DNA of 64,000 nucleotides. Origin: Streptomyces sp. 2131.1. GTDB lineage: Bacteria; Actinomycetota; Actinomycetes; Streptomycetales; Streptomycetaceae. This document shows positions 55,366 through 63,122 of the stretch, one piece after another (the first letter of the stretch is position 1; each line of letters opens with the position of its first letter). Under the pieces are notes generated by a model that worked only from the letters and a program-made list of their open reading frames with translations, searched no databases and was not told the DNA's origin. Where the stretch lies: assembly GCF_900105515.1 (NCBI RefSeq), contig NZ_FNSY01000001.1:186001-250000 (forward strand), in the 5' to 3' direction. A program made the translations under genes and the position numbers.

Positions 55366-56106
55366 TCAACTGCCGTTGCCGAGCCATTCCTTGTACGAGG
55401 TGGGCGCGATGCGTGCGCCGGGGCCCGCGATCAGCTCGTCCCCCCGCACGGCGGCGAACATGCCGGCCGTGTCGTCGGTGACGACGCTCCGGCGGTCCCG
55501 GTGGGCGGCCAGCGTGACGCGTCCGATCTCGTCGAGGGGGAACACATCGGGGCCGGCCACGTCGACCGTGTCGTCGAGCGGCGCGGCGGTCACGACCTCC
55601 GCCAGGGCGGCGACCACGTCGGCTGCGGCGATGGGCTGGAGGCGTGTGGCGGGGAGCCGGACCGTCTCCCCGTCGGAGGTCCACGACATGACGTCGTCCA
55701 TGAACTCGAAGAACTGCGTGGCACGCACGATCGAGTACGCGGCGGGCCCGTTGCGCAGCAGCTCCTCCTGGAGCGTCTTCGCCCGGTAGTAGTCGAGCTG
55801 GGGGATCCGGTCGACGCCGACGATGGAGAGCACGACCTGGTGACGCACACCGGTCCGCTCACCCGCCGTCAGCAGGGTTCCCATGGTCGTGCGGAAGAAG
55901 TCGGGGGACGCGGCGTCGAAGGTGGGCGAGTTCGAGACGTTGACGACGGTCTCCGCCCCGTCGAGTGCTTCGTCGATCCCCTTGCCGGTGAGCAGGTCGA
56001 CACCTGTCGACAGGGAGGCGGGGACCGCGGTGTGCCCGGCCTCGCGCAGCTTCGACACGAGCTGGGAGCCGATCAGTCCGGTACCGCCGATGACCGTGAT
56101 CTTCAT
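55366..56106 (-). CDS. NmrA-like SDR / NAD(P)-binding protein
   Basis: 246 aa from ATG 56106. N-terminal ITVIGGTGLIGSQLV dinucleotide motif, then ALDGAETVVNVSNSP, VVLSIVGVDRIPQLDYYRAK (catalytic-type YxxxK) and SIVRATQFFEFM. An atypical SDR of the NmrA/isoflavone-reductase-like group; substrate unknown. It is unrelated in sequence detail to the SoxR-linked NmrA gene at 16 kb. Confidence 0.87.
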   Translation of the reverse strand: MKITVIGGTGLIGSQLVSKLREAGHTAVPASLSTGVDLLTGKGIDEALDGAETVVNVSNSPTFDAASPDFFRTTMGTLLTAGERTGVRHQVVLSIVGVDRIPQLDYYRAKTLQEELLRNGPAAYSIVRATQFFEFMDDVMSWTSDGETVRLPATRLQPIAAADVVAALAEVVTAAPLDDTVDVAGPDVFPLDEIGRVTLAAHRDRRSVVTDDTAGMFAAVRGDELIAGPGARIAPTSYKEWLGNGS

Positions 56107-56213
56107 GGACGAGCCTTCCGTGAGCCGGGTACGGCCGGCCGCCACCGTAAGCCCCTCTCCCCGGCCGCACGTGCTGTACCGGGCCCGCCCCGACCGCTCG
56201 TGACCCGGACGGC

Positions 56214-57566
56214 TCAGCGCAGGATGCCGGCCTGCCGGGCCGCCCGCAGCCAGGACGGGAACTCCGACAGGAGACGGTCGTACAGCTCCTCGTCGGAGAC
56301 CATCTCGATGTCGTCCACGGCGAAGAAACCGACGTTGTCGACCCTGCGGCCGGACATGGTGTCGAACCGCTCCAGCACGCCGTACTGCGAGCGGCCGAGG
56401 CCGATGAACTGCCAGAAGACGGGCTCCTCGACCGCCGCGCGCAGCTCCCGCTCGATCTCGTCGTTGCGGTACACCCCGCCGTCGGAGAAGAACAGGACGA
56501 GCGTCGGGGCGGGCACCGGGTTGGCGCGTACGTACTCCCGCACCTCGGCGATGACCTTCTGCTCCTCGTTCTGGATACCGACCGCGCGCATGTCGACCTG
56601 CCCGGGAACCAGTCCCTTCGGGGGCTTCCTCCGCCCGAAGAGGCTGACCTGCCCCACCCGCACGTGCAGCCGCAGCCACTCGGGCAGTTCACCGATGACG
56701 AGGTCCGGCAACCGGGCGGGGTTGGAGGCGAAGGTCCACGCCTGCATCTCGCCGTCGTCGTCGACCTGCGCAGCGACGGCGGCCATCCGCTCGGTGACAC
56801 CGGCGACGGTGCCGCGTGAGTAGAGGGCGCTCATCGACCCGGAGGCGTCCAGGACGAGGATCACCCGGGCGGTCAGCCGTGCCAGGCCGTGCTTGCCGAG
56901 GCTGACGGCCACCTGCTGCTTGCGCAGCGACAGCCGCTTGCGCATGTCGACCGGCAGGTGTTCCTCGCCCTTGGTGAGCCGCGGCGACGGGCCGCCCGGC
57001 GGCGTCGAAGGCGGCTGTGCCGGGGGTGGCTGCACCGGGGCTGCGGGGGCGGGCTCGTCGACGGTGATGCCGAAGTCCGTGGCCAGACCGGCGAGCCCGC
57101 TCGCGTACCCCTGGCCCACGGCCCGGAACTTCCAGCCGCCCGCGCGCCGGTAGAGCTCGCCGCACACATAGGCGGTTTCCGGCCCGGCCGCCATGTCGAA
57201 TCGGGCCAGCTCCGCGCCGGACACGGTGTCGAGCAGGCGCAGGTGGAGGCCCGGCACCTGCCCGAACGTGCCTCCGTCCGCGGAGGCGCACAGGGCAACC
57301 CGCTGCACGTCCGGTCCGAGCGCCGCGAGGTCGGCCTCCAGCGTGTCGGAGCCGGGCTGTTTGCCGAGGTGGCGCACGGCCCCCGAGCCGTGCCGGGGCT
57401 GGTTGTAGAAGACGAGGTCGCCGTCCGAACGGACCCGCCCGTCGGCGGCCAGCACCAGCGCGGAGGCGTCCACATCGGGCACACCGAGCCCGGCCGACCA
57501 GCCCAGTACGGCGCGGACGGCGGATGCCGCCACCGGCATGTTGGCACCCTTGCTCAGTGTCGTCAC
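56214..57566 (-). CDS. TerD-VWA fusion protein (TerF-like)
   Basis: 450 aa from GTG 57566 ([11 protein letters not shown] start is typical of the family). N-terminal TerD domain (about 1-165; [42 protein letters not shown]), a Pro-rich linker, then a von Willebrand A domain (about 235-440) with the metal site [13 protein letters not shown] and VLFFSDGG. Such proteins belong to tellurite/stress-type calcium-binding systems; the trigger in Streptomyces is unclear. Confidence 0.92.
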   Translation of the reverse strand: MTTLSKGANMPVAASAVRAVLGWSAGLGVPDVDASALVLAADGRVRSDGDLVFYNQPRHGSGAVRHLGKQPGSDTLEADLAALGPDVQRVALCASADGGTFGQVPGLHLRLLDTVSGAELARFDMAAGPETAYVCGELYRRAGGWKFRAVGQGYASGLAGLATDFGITVDEPAPAAPVQPPPAQPPSTPPGGPSPRLTKGEEHLPVDMRKRLSLRKQQVAVSLGKHGLARLTARVILVLDASGSMSALYSRGTVAGVTERMAAVAAQVDDDGEMQAWTFASNPARLPDLVIGELPEWLRLHVRVGQVSLFGRRKPPKGLVPGQVDMRAVGIQNEEQKVIAEVREYVRANPVPAPTLVLFFSDGGVYRNDEIERELRAAVEEPVFWQFIGLGRSQYGVLERFDTMSGRRVDNVGFFAVDDIEMVSDEELYDRLLSEFPSWLRAARQAGILR

Positions 57567-57647
57567 GGGGAACAGTCTGCCTGCCGGTGTTCCGCGAGGA
57601 CGACGGGGGCCGCGGCCTCCGTAGCAGAGCTGGTACGAGCGGCCCGG

Positions 57648-58535
57648 TCAGCCCGCGAGGGCCGCGTGGATCTGGCGGGCCGTCTGCGCGGCGACGCGCG
57701 GGTCGGTGGCCGCGTACGCGGTGTGGGCGTTCAGTCCGGTGGCCAGGGCCCAGCCGCGTCCTCGGGCCCAGGTGGCGTCGTCCGGTCCGAGCGCGGCCCG
57801 GAAGGCGGCCCGGCTGCCCGCCGACATAAGAGTGAAGGCGATCATCAGGTCGCAGGCCGGGTCGCCCGGACCGAGCCCGCCGAAGTCGATGACGGCGCTG
57901 AGGCGGCCCTCCACGGTCAGCAGGTTGCCGGTGTGGAAGTCGCCGTGGACCCAGACCGGTGGGCGGTCCCAGGCGGGCGCGGCGAGTGCCGCCTCCCACA
58001 CCCGCGTCATGGCCCGGGCGTCGAACACCCCGTCCAGCGCGGCGATCGCCGCACGCGTGGCGCGGTCGCGGCCGCGCAGGGACTCCGACGCGCGGTCCAA
58101 GTCCGGGGTGAGCGCGAAGCCGCCGGGCTCGAACCGTTGCAGGGCCGTGAGGAATCCGGCGAGCCGCACGGCGGTCCCGTGCGACCCGCCCAGCGCCTCG
58201 GCGCTCGCCACCTCGCCGTCCAGCCAGCACGTCACCGCCCACGGCCACGGGTATCCGAGGTCCGGCTCCCCCACCGCGACCGGCACCGGAACGGCCAGCG
58301 GAACGTGCGGGGCGAGGCGGGGCAGCCACAGGAGTTCCTTGCGAGCCTGCCCGACCGCCCCGGGATGGCGCGGCAGCCGTACGGAGAGTTCGTCGCCGAG
58401 CCGGTGGATGACGTGGTCGGACCCGGCCGGCTCGAACGGCTCCAGCGACAGCCCGGCCCACTGCGGGAACTGGCTGTCGACCAGTCGTCGGACCAGTGAG
58501 GTGTCGATCGCGGGGCGGGTACGAGCGGGTGCCAA
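57648..58535 (-). CDS. APH-family phosphotransferase
   Basis: 295 aa from TTG 58535, chosen for AGGCAGGAC upstream; the frame has no ATG closer than 58679. APH fold: EPAGSDHVIHRLGDELSVRLPRH, PVWVHGDFHTGNLL (catalytic Asp in HGDFHTGN), and AVIDFGGLGPGDPACDL (metal Asp). Related to aminoglycoside and other small-molecule kinases in Streptomyces; substrate unknown, so resistance cannot be claimed. Confidence 0.87.
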   Translation of the reverse strand: MAPARTRPAIDTSLVRRLVDSQFPQWAGLSLEPFEPAGSDHVIHRLGDELSVRLPRHPGAVGQARKELLWLPRLAPHVPLAVPVPVAVGEPDLGYPWPWAVTCWLDGEVASAEALGGSHGTAVRLAGFLTALQRFEPGGFALTPDLDRASESLRGRDRATRAAIAALDGVFDARAMTRVWEAALAAPAWDRPPVWVHGDFHTGNLLTVEGRLSAVIDFGGLGPGDPACDLMIAFTLMSAGSRAAFRAALGPDDATWARGRGWALATGLNAHTAYAATDPRVAAQTARQIHAALAG

Positions 58536-58677
58536 CGGCGGTGTCCTGCCTTCGGCCCGCTCCGGTCGCGGCGGGCGTTCCGGACCATCACATGACTTCG
58601 CGGACCCTGCTGTCGAGCCGTTTTCGGGAGCGTGGCCGCCGGCCTGCGGTCTCGCGTCCGGCTGACAGAATCGCCCC

Positions 58678-59484
58678 ATGGCTCAGCACAGCACCGACCA
58701 CGGCTACCTCCTGGACAACCAGCAGTCGGAGGCGGGCATCCGCTTCGGCGCACTCTCCGAACTCTTCGACCCGGTGACGTTCCGCCACGTCGACCGGTTG
58801 GGGATCGGGCCCGGCATGCGGTGCTGGGAGGTCGGTGCCGGCGGGCCGTCCGTGCCGCTCGGGCTGGCCGAGCGGGTCGGGCCGGACGGGACGGTGGTCG
58901 CCACCGACATCGACGTGTCGTGGACCGAGGGGATCGCGGGCGGGGTCATCGAGGTGCTGGCCCACGACGTCGCCGCCGACCCGCCGCCGGAGGGTGGTTT
59001 CGACCTCGTGCACGCGCGGCTGGTGCTGGTCCACGTCACCGACCGTGCGGAGGCGCTGCGCCGCATGGTCCGGGCGCTGCGGCCGGGCGGCGTACTGCTC
59101 CTGGAGGACGCCGACCCGGGGTTGCAGCCGCTCCTGTGCCCGGACGAGTCGGGGCCCGAGCAGCGGCTCGCCAACCGGCTGCGTTCCGGCTTCCGCTCGC
59201 TGATGGCGGGGCGCGGCGCCGACCTGGAGTACGGCAGGACGCTGCCCCGGCTGCTGCGCGATGCGGGTCTGGAGGATGTCCGCGCGGATGCGTACTTCCC
59301 GAGCACCTCTCCCGCGTGCACGGTCCTGGAGGCCGCGACCGTGCGGCAGATCCGTGGCCGGCTGGTGGCGGCGGCGCTGGCCACCGACGAGGAGATCGAC
59401 CGTCATCTGGCGAACGTGGGGACGGGACGCCTCGACCTCGCCACCGCCCCGATGATCTCCGCGTGGGGGCGCCACCCGCGGTGA
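58678..59484 (+). CDS. class I SAM-dependent methyltransferase
   Basis: 268 aa from ATG 58678. SAM-binding motif CWEVGAGGPSVPLGLAERVG, acidic post-motif VVATDIDVSW, FDLVHARLVLVHVTDR and ALRPGGVLLLEDAD. Probably a small-molecule methyltransferase; substrate unknown. Divergent from the APH-like gene. Confidence 0.9.
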   Translation: MAQHSTDHGYLLDNQQSEAGIRFGALSELFDPVTFRHVDRLGIGPGMRCWEVGAGGPSVPLGLAERVGPDGTVVATDIDVSWTEGIAGGVIEVLAHDVAADPPPEGGFDLVHARLVLVHVTDRAEALRRMVRALRPGGVLLLEDADPGLQPLLCPDESGPEQRLANRLRSGFRSLMAGRGADLEYGRTLPRLLRDAGLEDVRADAYFPSTSPACTVLEAATVRQIRGRLVAAALATDEEIDRHLANVGTGRLDLATAPMISAWGRHPR

Positions 59485-59955
59485 CGCCGGCCGGGCCGCC
59501 AGGCAGTTCGGCCAGCCGCCTCCCCGCGCTCCATTGGTGCAGGACGCAGAAACCACAGCCGTTTCTGGCCATGCGTCAGGTACGGCTGAACGGCCGGGGT
59601 ACTCATCCGGCTCCCCCGCTCCGCACCCGAGCGGCGTGGTGTGCGGTTGCTTCAGACCAATGGGGACGTACGGAGCATGTGGGGTGCGGAGCGACGCGGC
59701 AGCATGGGAGACCGCGGCGGACGACCGGTCCCGACACCGGCGCGCCCGCCACCAGGCCCGATGCGCGCCGCACGCTCCCGCACACCGGTACGGTCGCGCG
59801 GTGATCGTGTGATCAGCATGTGGATTTCCCGCCTCCCGGCGGGACGTTCATCCCTTCGGCTGGACCTTGCCCGCAAACCCGGCCCACCACGTCGCCATAT
59901 GTGGTGAATGGAGGCGTATGGCAGTAAACCCCCAGCCCAAGGAGCGTGAACCACC
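59485..59955. other. gene-less stretch before the basic DNA-binding-like gene
   Basis: 470 bp. No supported gene on either strand. It must hold the promoter of the following gene, but no clear consensus pair was recognised. The start region of the next gene has AAGGAG at 59939-59944. Confidence 0.4.
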
Positions 59956-60558
59956 ATGAACCAAGCGGACACGGACAACGCGGCGCAGAGCGTACAGAGG
60001 GTGTATGCCGAGCGGTTCGCCACCGATCTCGCCGACAACCGCGCGGAGCAGAAGGAGCTCGCCGCGCAGATCGAGCGACTGCGGTCCCGCCTGGAGCGGC
60101 TCCGGACCGACGAGACCTGGCTGGCCGGCATGCAGTCGGCGCTGCCCGGTGCGACGGCACCCCCGCGGCCGCGCCGCGCCGCCCGCGCCGGCAGGACAGG
60201 GGCCGGTGGCGGCGACACCGCCGCCAAGGCCGTCCCGAGCCCCAGGGCCGCCGGGCGCGCCAAGCCGAAGCCCGCCGGGACAAGGGCGGCCGGCCGGAAG
60301 GCGGGCACAACGGCGGCCGCTCCCCTGCACCAGCTCATCCGTGCGCTGATGCCCCTGGGTGAACCGCGCCTGGCGCGCGAGGTGCACGCCGATTTGACGA
60401 AGGCGCACCCGGAACGCGGCACCTCGGTACAGGTGGTGCGCAACACCCTGGAGACCCTCGTCAAACGAGGCGTCGTGGGCAAGGGAATGCAGAAGGGTGC
60501 GGCCATGTACACGGCGACCGAGTCGGCGCAGGCCGACGAGGGCCGGGCAGCCGGCTGA
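59956..60558 (+). CDS. basic protein with coiled coil and winged-helix end
   Basis: 200 aa from ATG 59956. N-terminal coiled coil (about 25-55; NRAEQKELAAQIERLRSRLERL), a long Ala/Lys/Arg-rich histone-H1-like tail (about 66-120), and a C-terminal winged-helix-like region (LHQLIRALMPLGEPRLAREVHADL, VQVVRNTLETLVKRGVVGKG). It resembles Streptomyces nucleoid-type or regulatory proteins; the DNA-binding role is inferred. Confidence 0.75.
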   Translation: MNQADTDNAAQSVQRVYAERFATDLADNRAEQKELAAQIERLRSRLERLRTDETWLAGMQSALPGATAPPRPRRAARAGRTGAGGGDTAAKAVPSPRAAGRAKPKPAGTRAAGRKAGTTAAAPLHQLIRALMPLGEPRLAREVHADLTKAHPERGTSVQVVRNTLETLVKRGVVGKGMQKGAAMYTATESAQADEGRAAG

Positions 60559-60580
60559 GACCGCCACGGGCCGTCTCACA

Positions 60581-60618
60581 CGTCCGGCCCCCGGGAGCGT
60601 GCTCCCGGGGGCCGGACG
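60581..60618. terminator. bidirectional terminator
   Basis: CGTCCGGCCCCCGGGAGC (60581-60598) and GCTCCCGGGGGCCGGACG (60601-60618) form an 18-bp perfect stem with a 2-nt loop, between the basic protein gene and cspA-type gene. Confidence 0.85.
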
Positions 60619-60634
60619 TGGTGATGCTGCGGCG

Positions 60635-60838
60635 TCAGACGGCCGTGATGTTCTCCGCCTGCGGGCCCTTCTGGCCCTGCGTGATGTCGAAGGTCACCGC
60701 CTGGCCCTCCTGGAGCTCACGGAAGCCGGTGGCGTTGATGTTCGAGTAGTGCGCGAAGACGTCCGGCCCGCCGCCGTCCTGCTGGATGAAGCCGAAACCC
60801 TTTTCGGCGTTGAACCACTTGACGGTTCCGCTGGCCAT
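60635..60838 (-). CDS. cold-shock protein (CspA family)
   Basis: 67 aa from ATG 60838 (GAGAGG 7 nt upstream). A complete single cold-shock domain with RNP motifs KGFGFIQQ and VFAHYSNI, and the [13 protein letters not shown] start. It binds single-stranded nucleic acid and acts as an RNA chaperone. Its leader extends into the long intergenic region to the right. Confidence 0.95.
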   Translation of the reverse strand: MASGTVKWFNAEKGFGFIQQDGGGPDVFAHYSNINATGFRELQEGQAVTFDITQGQKGPQAENITAV

Positions 60839-61523
60839 GCCGGTGCCTCTCAGTCGATATCGGGAGCCGCACCACGCGGTCCCAGTGGGTCCTGATCCGC
60901 CCCTGCACAGCAAGGCGCCCGCGCCGGAGCACGGGCGGTTTCGGCGAACCACGACTTCCGGCAGTGACGCTACATGGCGAAACCCCTCTCCACCAGAGAG
61001 CAACGACTTCGCGTCGCGCGGGATGCCGGGGAAACCCGCTGATGGGGCCATGCTCGCGGTGAAATCAGCGGGCGGCGGGGTATTGGCCGGGTACGGGCGA
61101 CTCCGGATGGAGCAGTGACCGCGGGCAAGAAGACGGTGCGGCCGGCAGAGAACTGCCGGCCGCACCTGGTTCCGCCCCGCCTCGGCCCGGGGGCCGAGGT
61201 GGGTGACGGAAAGAGCCGGATCAGCGGACCGTCGGGCCGGGTCCGTTTCTCCGGGGCGCACTACGGTTTGCTGGTCAAGCCCTTCCCGTCACCGTTCTGA
61301 ACGGGCGCGGGATTCCGGCTATGCCCTGCTGGCAAGGACAGCAGGAGCCCCGCACGTCGGGCGCGGGCCCGCCGCCCCGAGGAGCCGCAGGTCACCGCCC
61401 GGCGCTCTCCAGCATGGAAGGTAAACACACTGTTTTCTACGTCCGGTTTTTAGCGCTAAGCCACGTAGCGCCAACTAGGCTCGCGCTCGGGCAACGTGGC
61501 TCGGCAGCGGGGGATTTGATGGC
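60839..61523. other. long divergent intergenic region with two hairpins
   Basis: 685 bp between divergent cspA-type and XRE genes. It holds two terminator-like hairpins: TGCGGCCGGCAG/CTGCCGGCCGCA (61137-61164, 12 bp, 4-nt loop) and CCTCGGCCC/GGGCCGAGG (61180-61199). Near the XRE gene there is TTTTAGCGCTAAG (about 61447-61459) plus a partial repeat TAGCGCCAA. No protein gene was supported. Confidence 0.5.
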
Positions 61524-62357
61524 ATGACCAACACCGACAAGGCGGCGCTGCGCACGCTGCTCAGCGCCCGCCGTGCGCTGATCGACCCCGCCGGGCACGG
61601 CTTCCACCGTGCGTCCCGTCGGGGGCGTCGCGCTCCCGGGCTCTCCCAGCACCAGGTCGACCAGCTCCTGCACCGGACGCCCGGTACCTACCGCCGACTC
61701 GAATCCGGTGCCTGGCCGAGGCCGGACATCGGCTTCCTGCGTGATGTGGCGACGCTCTTCACGTTCAACGAACAGGAGTGGGTGTCGCTGTGCCGGTACG
61801 CCGGTATAGGCGACCCGCCCGGCCCGCTCACCACGCGGTCGGGCAAGGAGGTGCCGGCGGTGTGGCAGGAGGCCGTGGACGGCATGACCCACCCCGCGTA
61901 CATCACGGACGCCTCGTGGGAGCTCATCACGTACAACGCCGAGTTCGCCCGGCTCTTCCCGGGCGGGCGGGTCCCGACGAACACCATGCGGTGGATGCTG
62001 CTGGAACCCGAGGGCCGCGCCATGCTCATCGACTGGGAGACCGCCTGGGCCCCGCTGGTCGTGCCGCAGTTGCGCGCGGCGCTCGCCGGCCGGCCCGACG
62101 ACGAGGTGCTCCGCCAGATCGAGAGAGACGTACAGGCCGACCCCCAGTGTGCGCCGATCTGGGAGTCGGGCGGTTCGCAGATCCATCCCGACGGGGACGC
62201 TCGACCGGTGCGGCACGCCATCGACGGACCGGGGTGGGTGACGATGTGCGCGGCACAGCCCATGGCCGCCCCCGGCGCGCGCCTGATCGTCCTGGTCTTC
62301 CGCCCCGGGGCGCAGCAGCACACCCACCCGCCCGCGCGGGTGCTGCGCGCCCCCTAG
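61524..62357 (+). CDS. XRE-type regulator with MmyB-like ligand domain
   Basis: 277 aa from ATG 61524. N-terminal HTH (about 34-80; RRGRRAPGLSQHQVDQLLHRTPGTYRRLESG, DIGFLRDVATLFTF), then the MmyB-like PAS domain (THPAYITDASWELITYNAEFARLFPG, NTMRWMLLEPEGRAMLIDWE). Common in Streptomyces, including developmental clusters. The stop codon lies inside the large inverted repeat that follows, so the natural C-terminus may have been changed by that element. Confidence 0.88.
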   Translation: MTNTDKAALRTLLSARRALIDPAGHGFHRASRRGRRAPGLSQHQVDQLLHRTPGTYRRLESGAWPRPDIGFLRDVATLFTFNEQEWVSLCRYAGIGDPPGPLTTRSGKEVPAVWQEAVDGMTHPAYITDASWELITYNAEFARLFPGGRVPTNTMRWMLLEPEGRAMLIDWETAWAPLVVPQLRAALAGRPDDEVLRQIERDVQADPQCAPIWESGGSQIHPDGDARPVRHAIDGPGWVTMCAAQPMAAPGARLIVLVFRPGAQQHTHPPARVLRAP

Positions 62358-62417
62358 GGCCTGTGGTCGAACTCCCCTCTGCCGTGCGACGAGGGGAGTT
62401 TGACCACAGGCCCTAGG
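62353..62417. repeat. 27-bp inverted repeat hairpin
   Basis: Arms 62353-62379 and 62391-62417 pair at 26 of 27 positions plus one G-T wobble (62369 with 62401), with an 11-nt loop. Both ends begin with the palindrome CCTAGG. The XRE stop codon TAG (62355-62357) is in the left arm. It could be a terminator, but the length and CTAG-type edges also fit the remnant of a small mobile element. Confidence 0.85.
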
Positions 62418-62462
62418 CACTCGCTCCCGGCGAGTGGACCTCCGTTACGCTTCCTGGCGGGG

Positions 62463-62535
62463 TGGGCCGTAGCGCAGTGGTCGTCGCGCCTTCACGACAT
62501 GTAGGAGCACGCCGGTTCGAATCCGGTCGGCCCAC
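62463..62535 (+). tRNA. tRNA-like gene, anticodon probably GAC but irregular
   Basis: Acceptor TGGGCCG/CGGCCCA, T8 and A9, D-stem GCGC/GCGC, and a good T-arm (GCCGG-TTCGAAT-CCGGT) are present. The anticodon region CCTTC-ACGACAT-GTAGG has a mismatch, C rather than T at position 33, and the stretch between D- and T-arms is about two bases short. No encoded CCA. It may be a pseudo-tRNA or an unusual tRNA-Val. Confidence 0.5.
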
Positions 62536-62612
62536 CCGTCAGACGGGGCCCCGTTCGGCCACCGGTGGGCAAGCCGGTTGACGGCTCGACGCGGTGCCGG
62601 TTTCCTGACGCG

Positions 62613-63053
62613 ATGAACGATCTTCGTATCGAGCCGGCGGACGATGACGCCTCGCTCCTGGACTGGCGGTTCGTCCACAACGCCATCATCCCGACGGCCG
62701 CGCTGTCGGTCGCGGAGGTGACGAAGCGCGCCGGCCGCAACCGGCTGTTCATCGCTCATCTGGACGACGTCCTGGTGGGCTGCTCCACCGTACGCCCGCC
62801 CGGCTCCGACAACCCGCTGGCGACGGTGATCGCGCGCGTCCTGCCCGCCCACCGCGGCCGGGGCCTCGGTGCGTTGCTGTACGCCCACGGCCTGGAGCTG
62901 GCCCGGGAACTCGGTGCCGAGGTGATCGAGACCTGCGTGCTGGAGTCGAACCCCGAGGGGCTGCGGTTCGCGTTGCGGCAGGGGTTCGTGGAGCTCGAGA
63001 GGTACGTCCTGCCGGGCGACACCGTGCCGTACATCGACCTGCGGCTCGGCTGA
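62613..63053 (+). CDS. GNAT-family N-acetyltransferase
   Basis: 146 aa from ATG 62613. Central acetyl-CoA motif RVLPAHRGRGLGALLY, preceded by LVGCSTVRPPGSDNPLATVIA; the C-terminal ETCVLESNPEGLRFALRQGF fits the GNAT fold. Substrate unknown. It lies just after the tRNA-like gene and is convergent with the protease gene. Confidence 0.87.
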   Translation: MNDLRIEPADDDASLLDWRFVHNAIIPTAALSVAEVTKRAGRNRLFIAHLDDVLVGCSTVRPPGSDNPLATVIARVLPAHRGRGLGALLYAHGLELARELGAEVIETCVLESNPEGLRFALRQGFVELERYVLPGDTVPYIDLRLG

Positions 63054-63067
63054 CGGCGCGGAGCGCA

Positions 63068-63112
63068 CGCGTACCGGGGCCCGCCGTCCCGCACGGCAGG
63101 CCCCGGTACGCG
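63068..63112. terminator. bidirectional terminator
   Basis: CGCGTACCGGGGCC (63068-63081) and GGCCCCGGTACGCG (63099-63112) form a perfect 14-bp stem between converging GNAT and protease genes. Confidence 0.85.
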
Positions 63113-63122
63113 CGGAGCGCGG

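Noticed and set aside
57648..58535. Aminoglycoside resistance kinase
   Set aside because: The APH fold is clear but substrate residues cannot be read with confidence, so only the family was called.
62445..63068. Minus-strand protein containing ADRIRTGVLLHVVKARRPL
   Set aside because: The sequence is a translation of the tRNA-like element, a well-known spurious ORF type.
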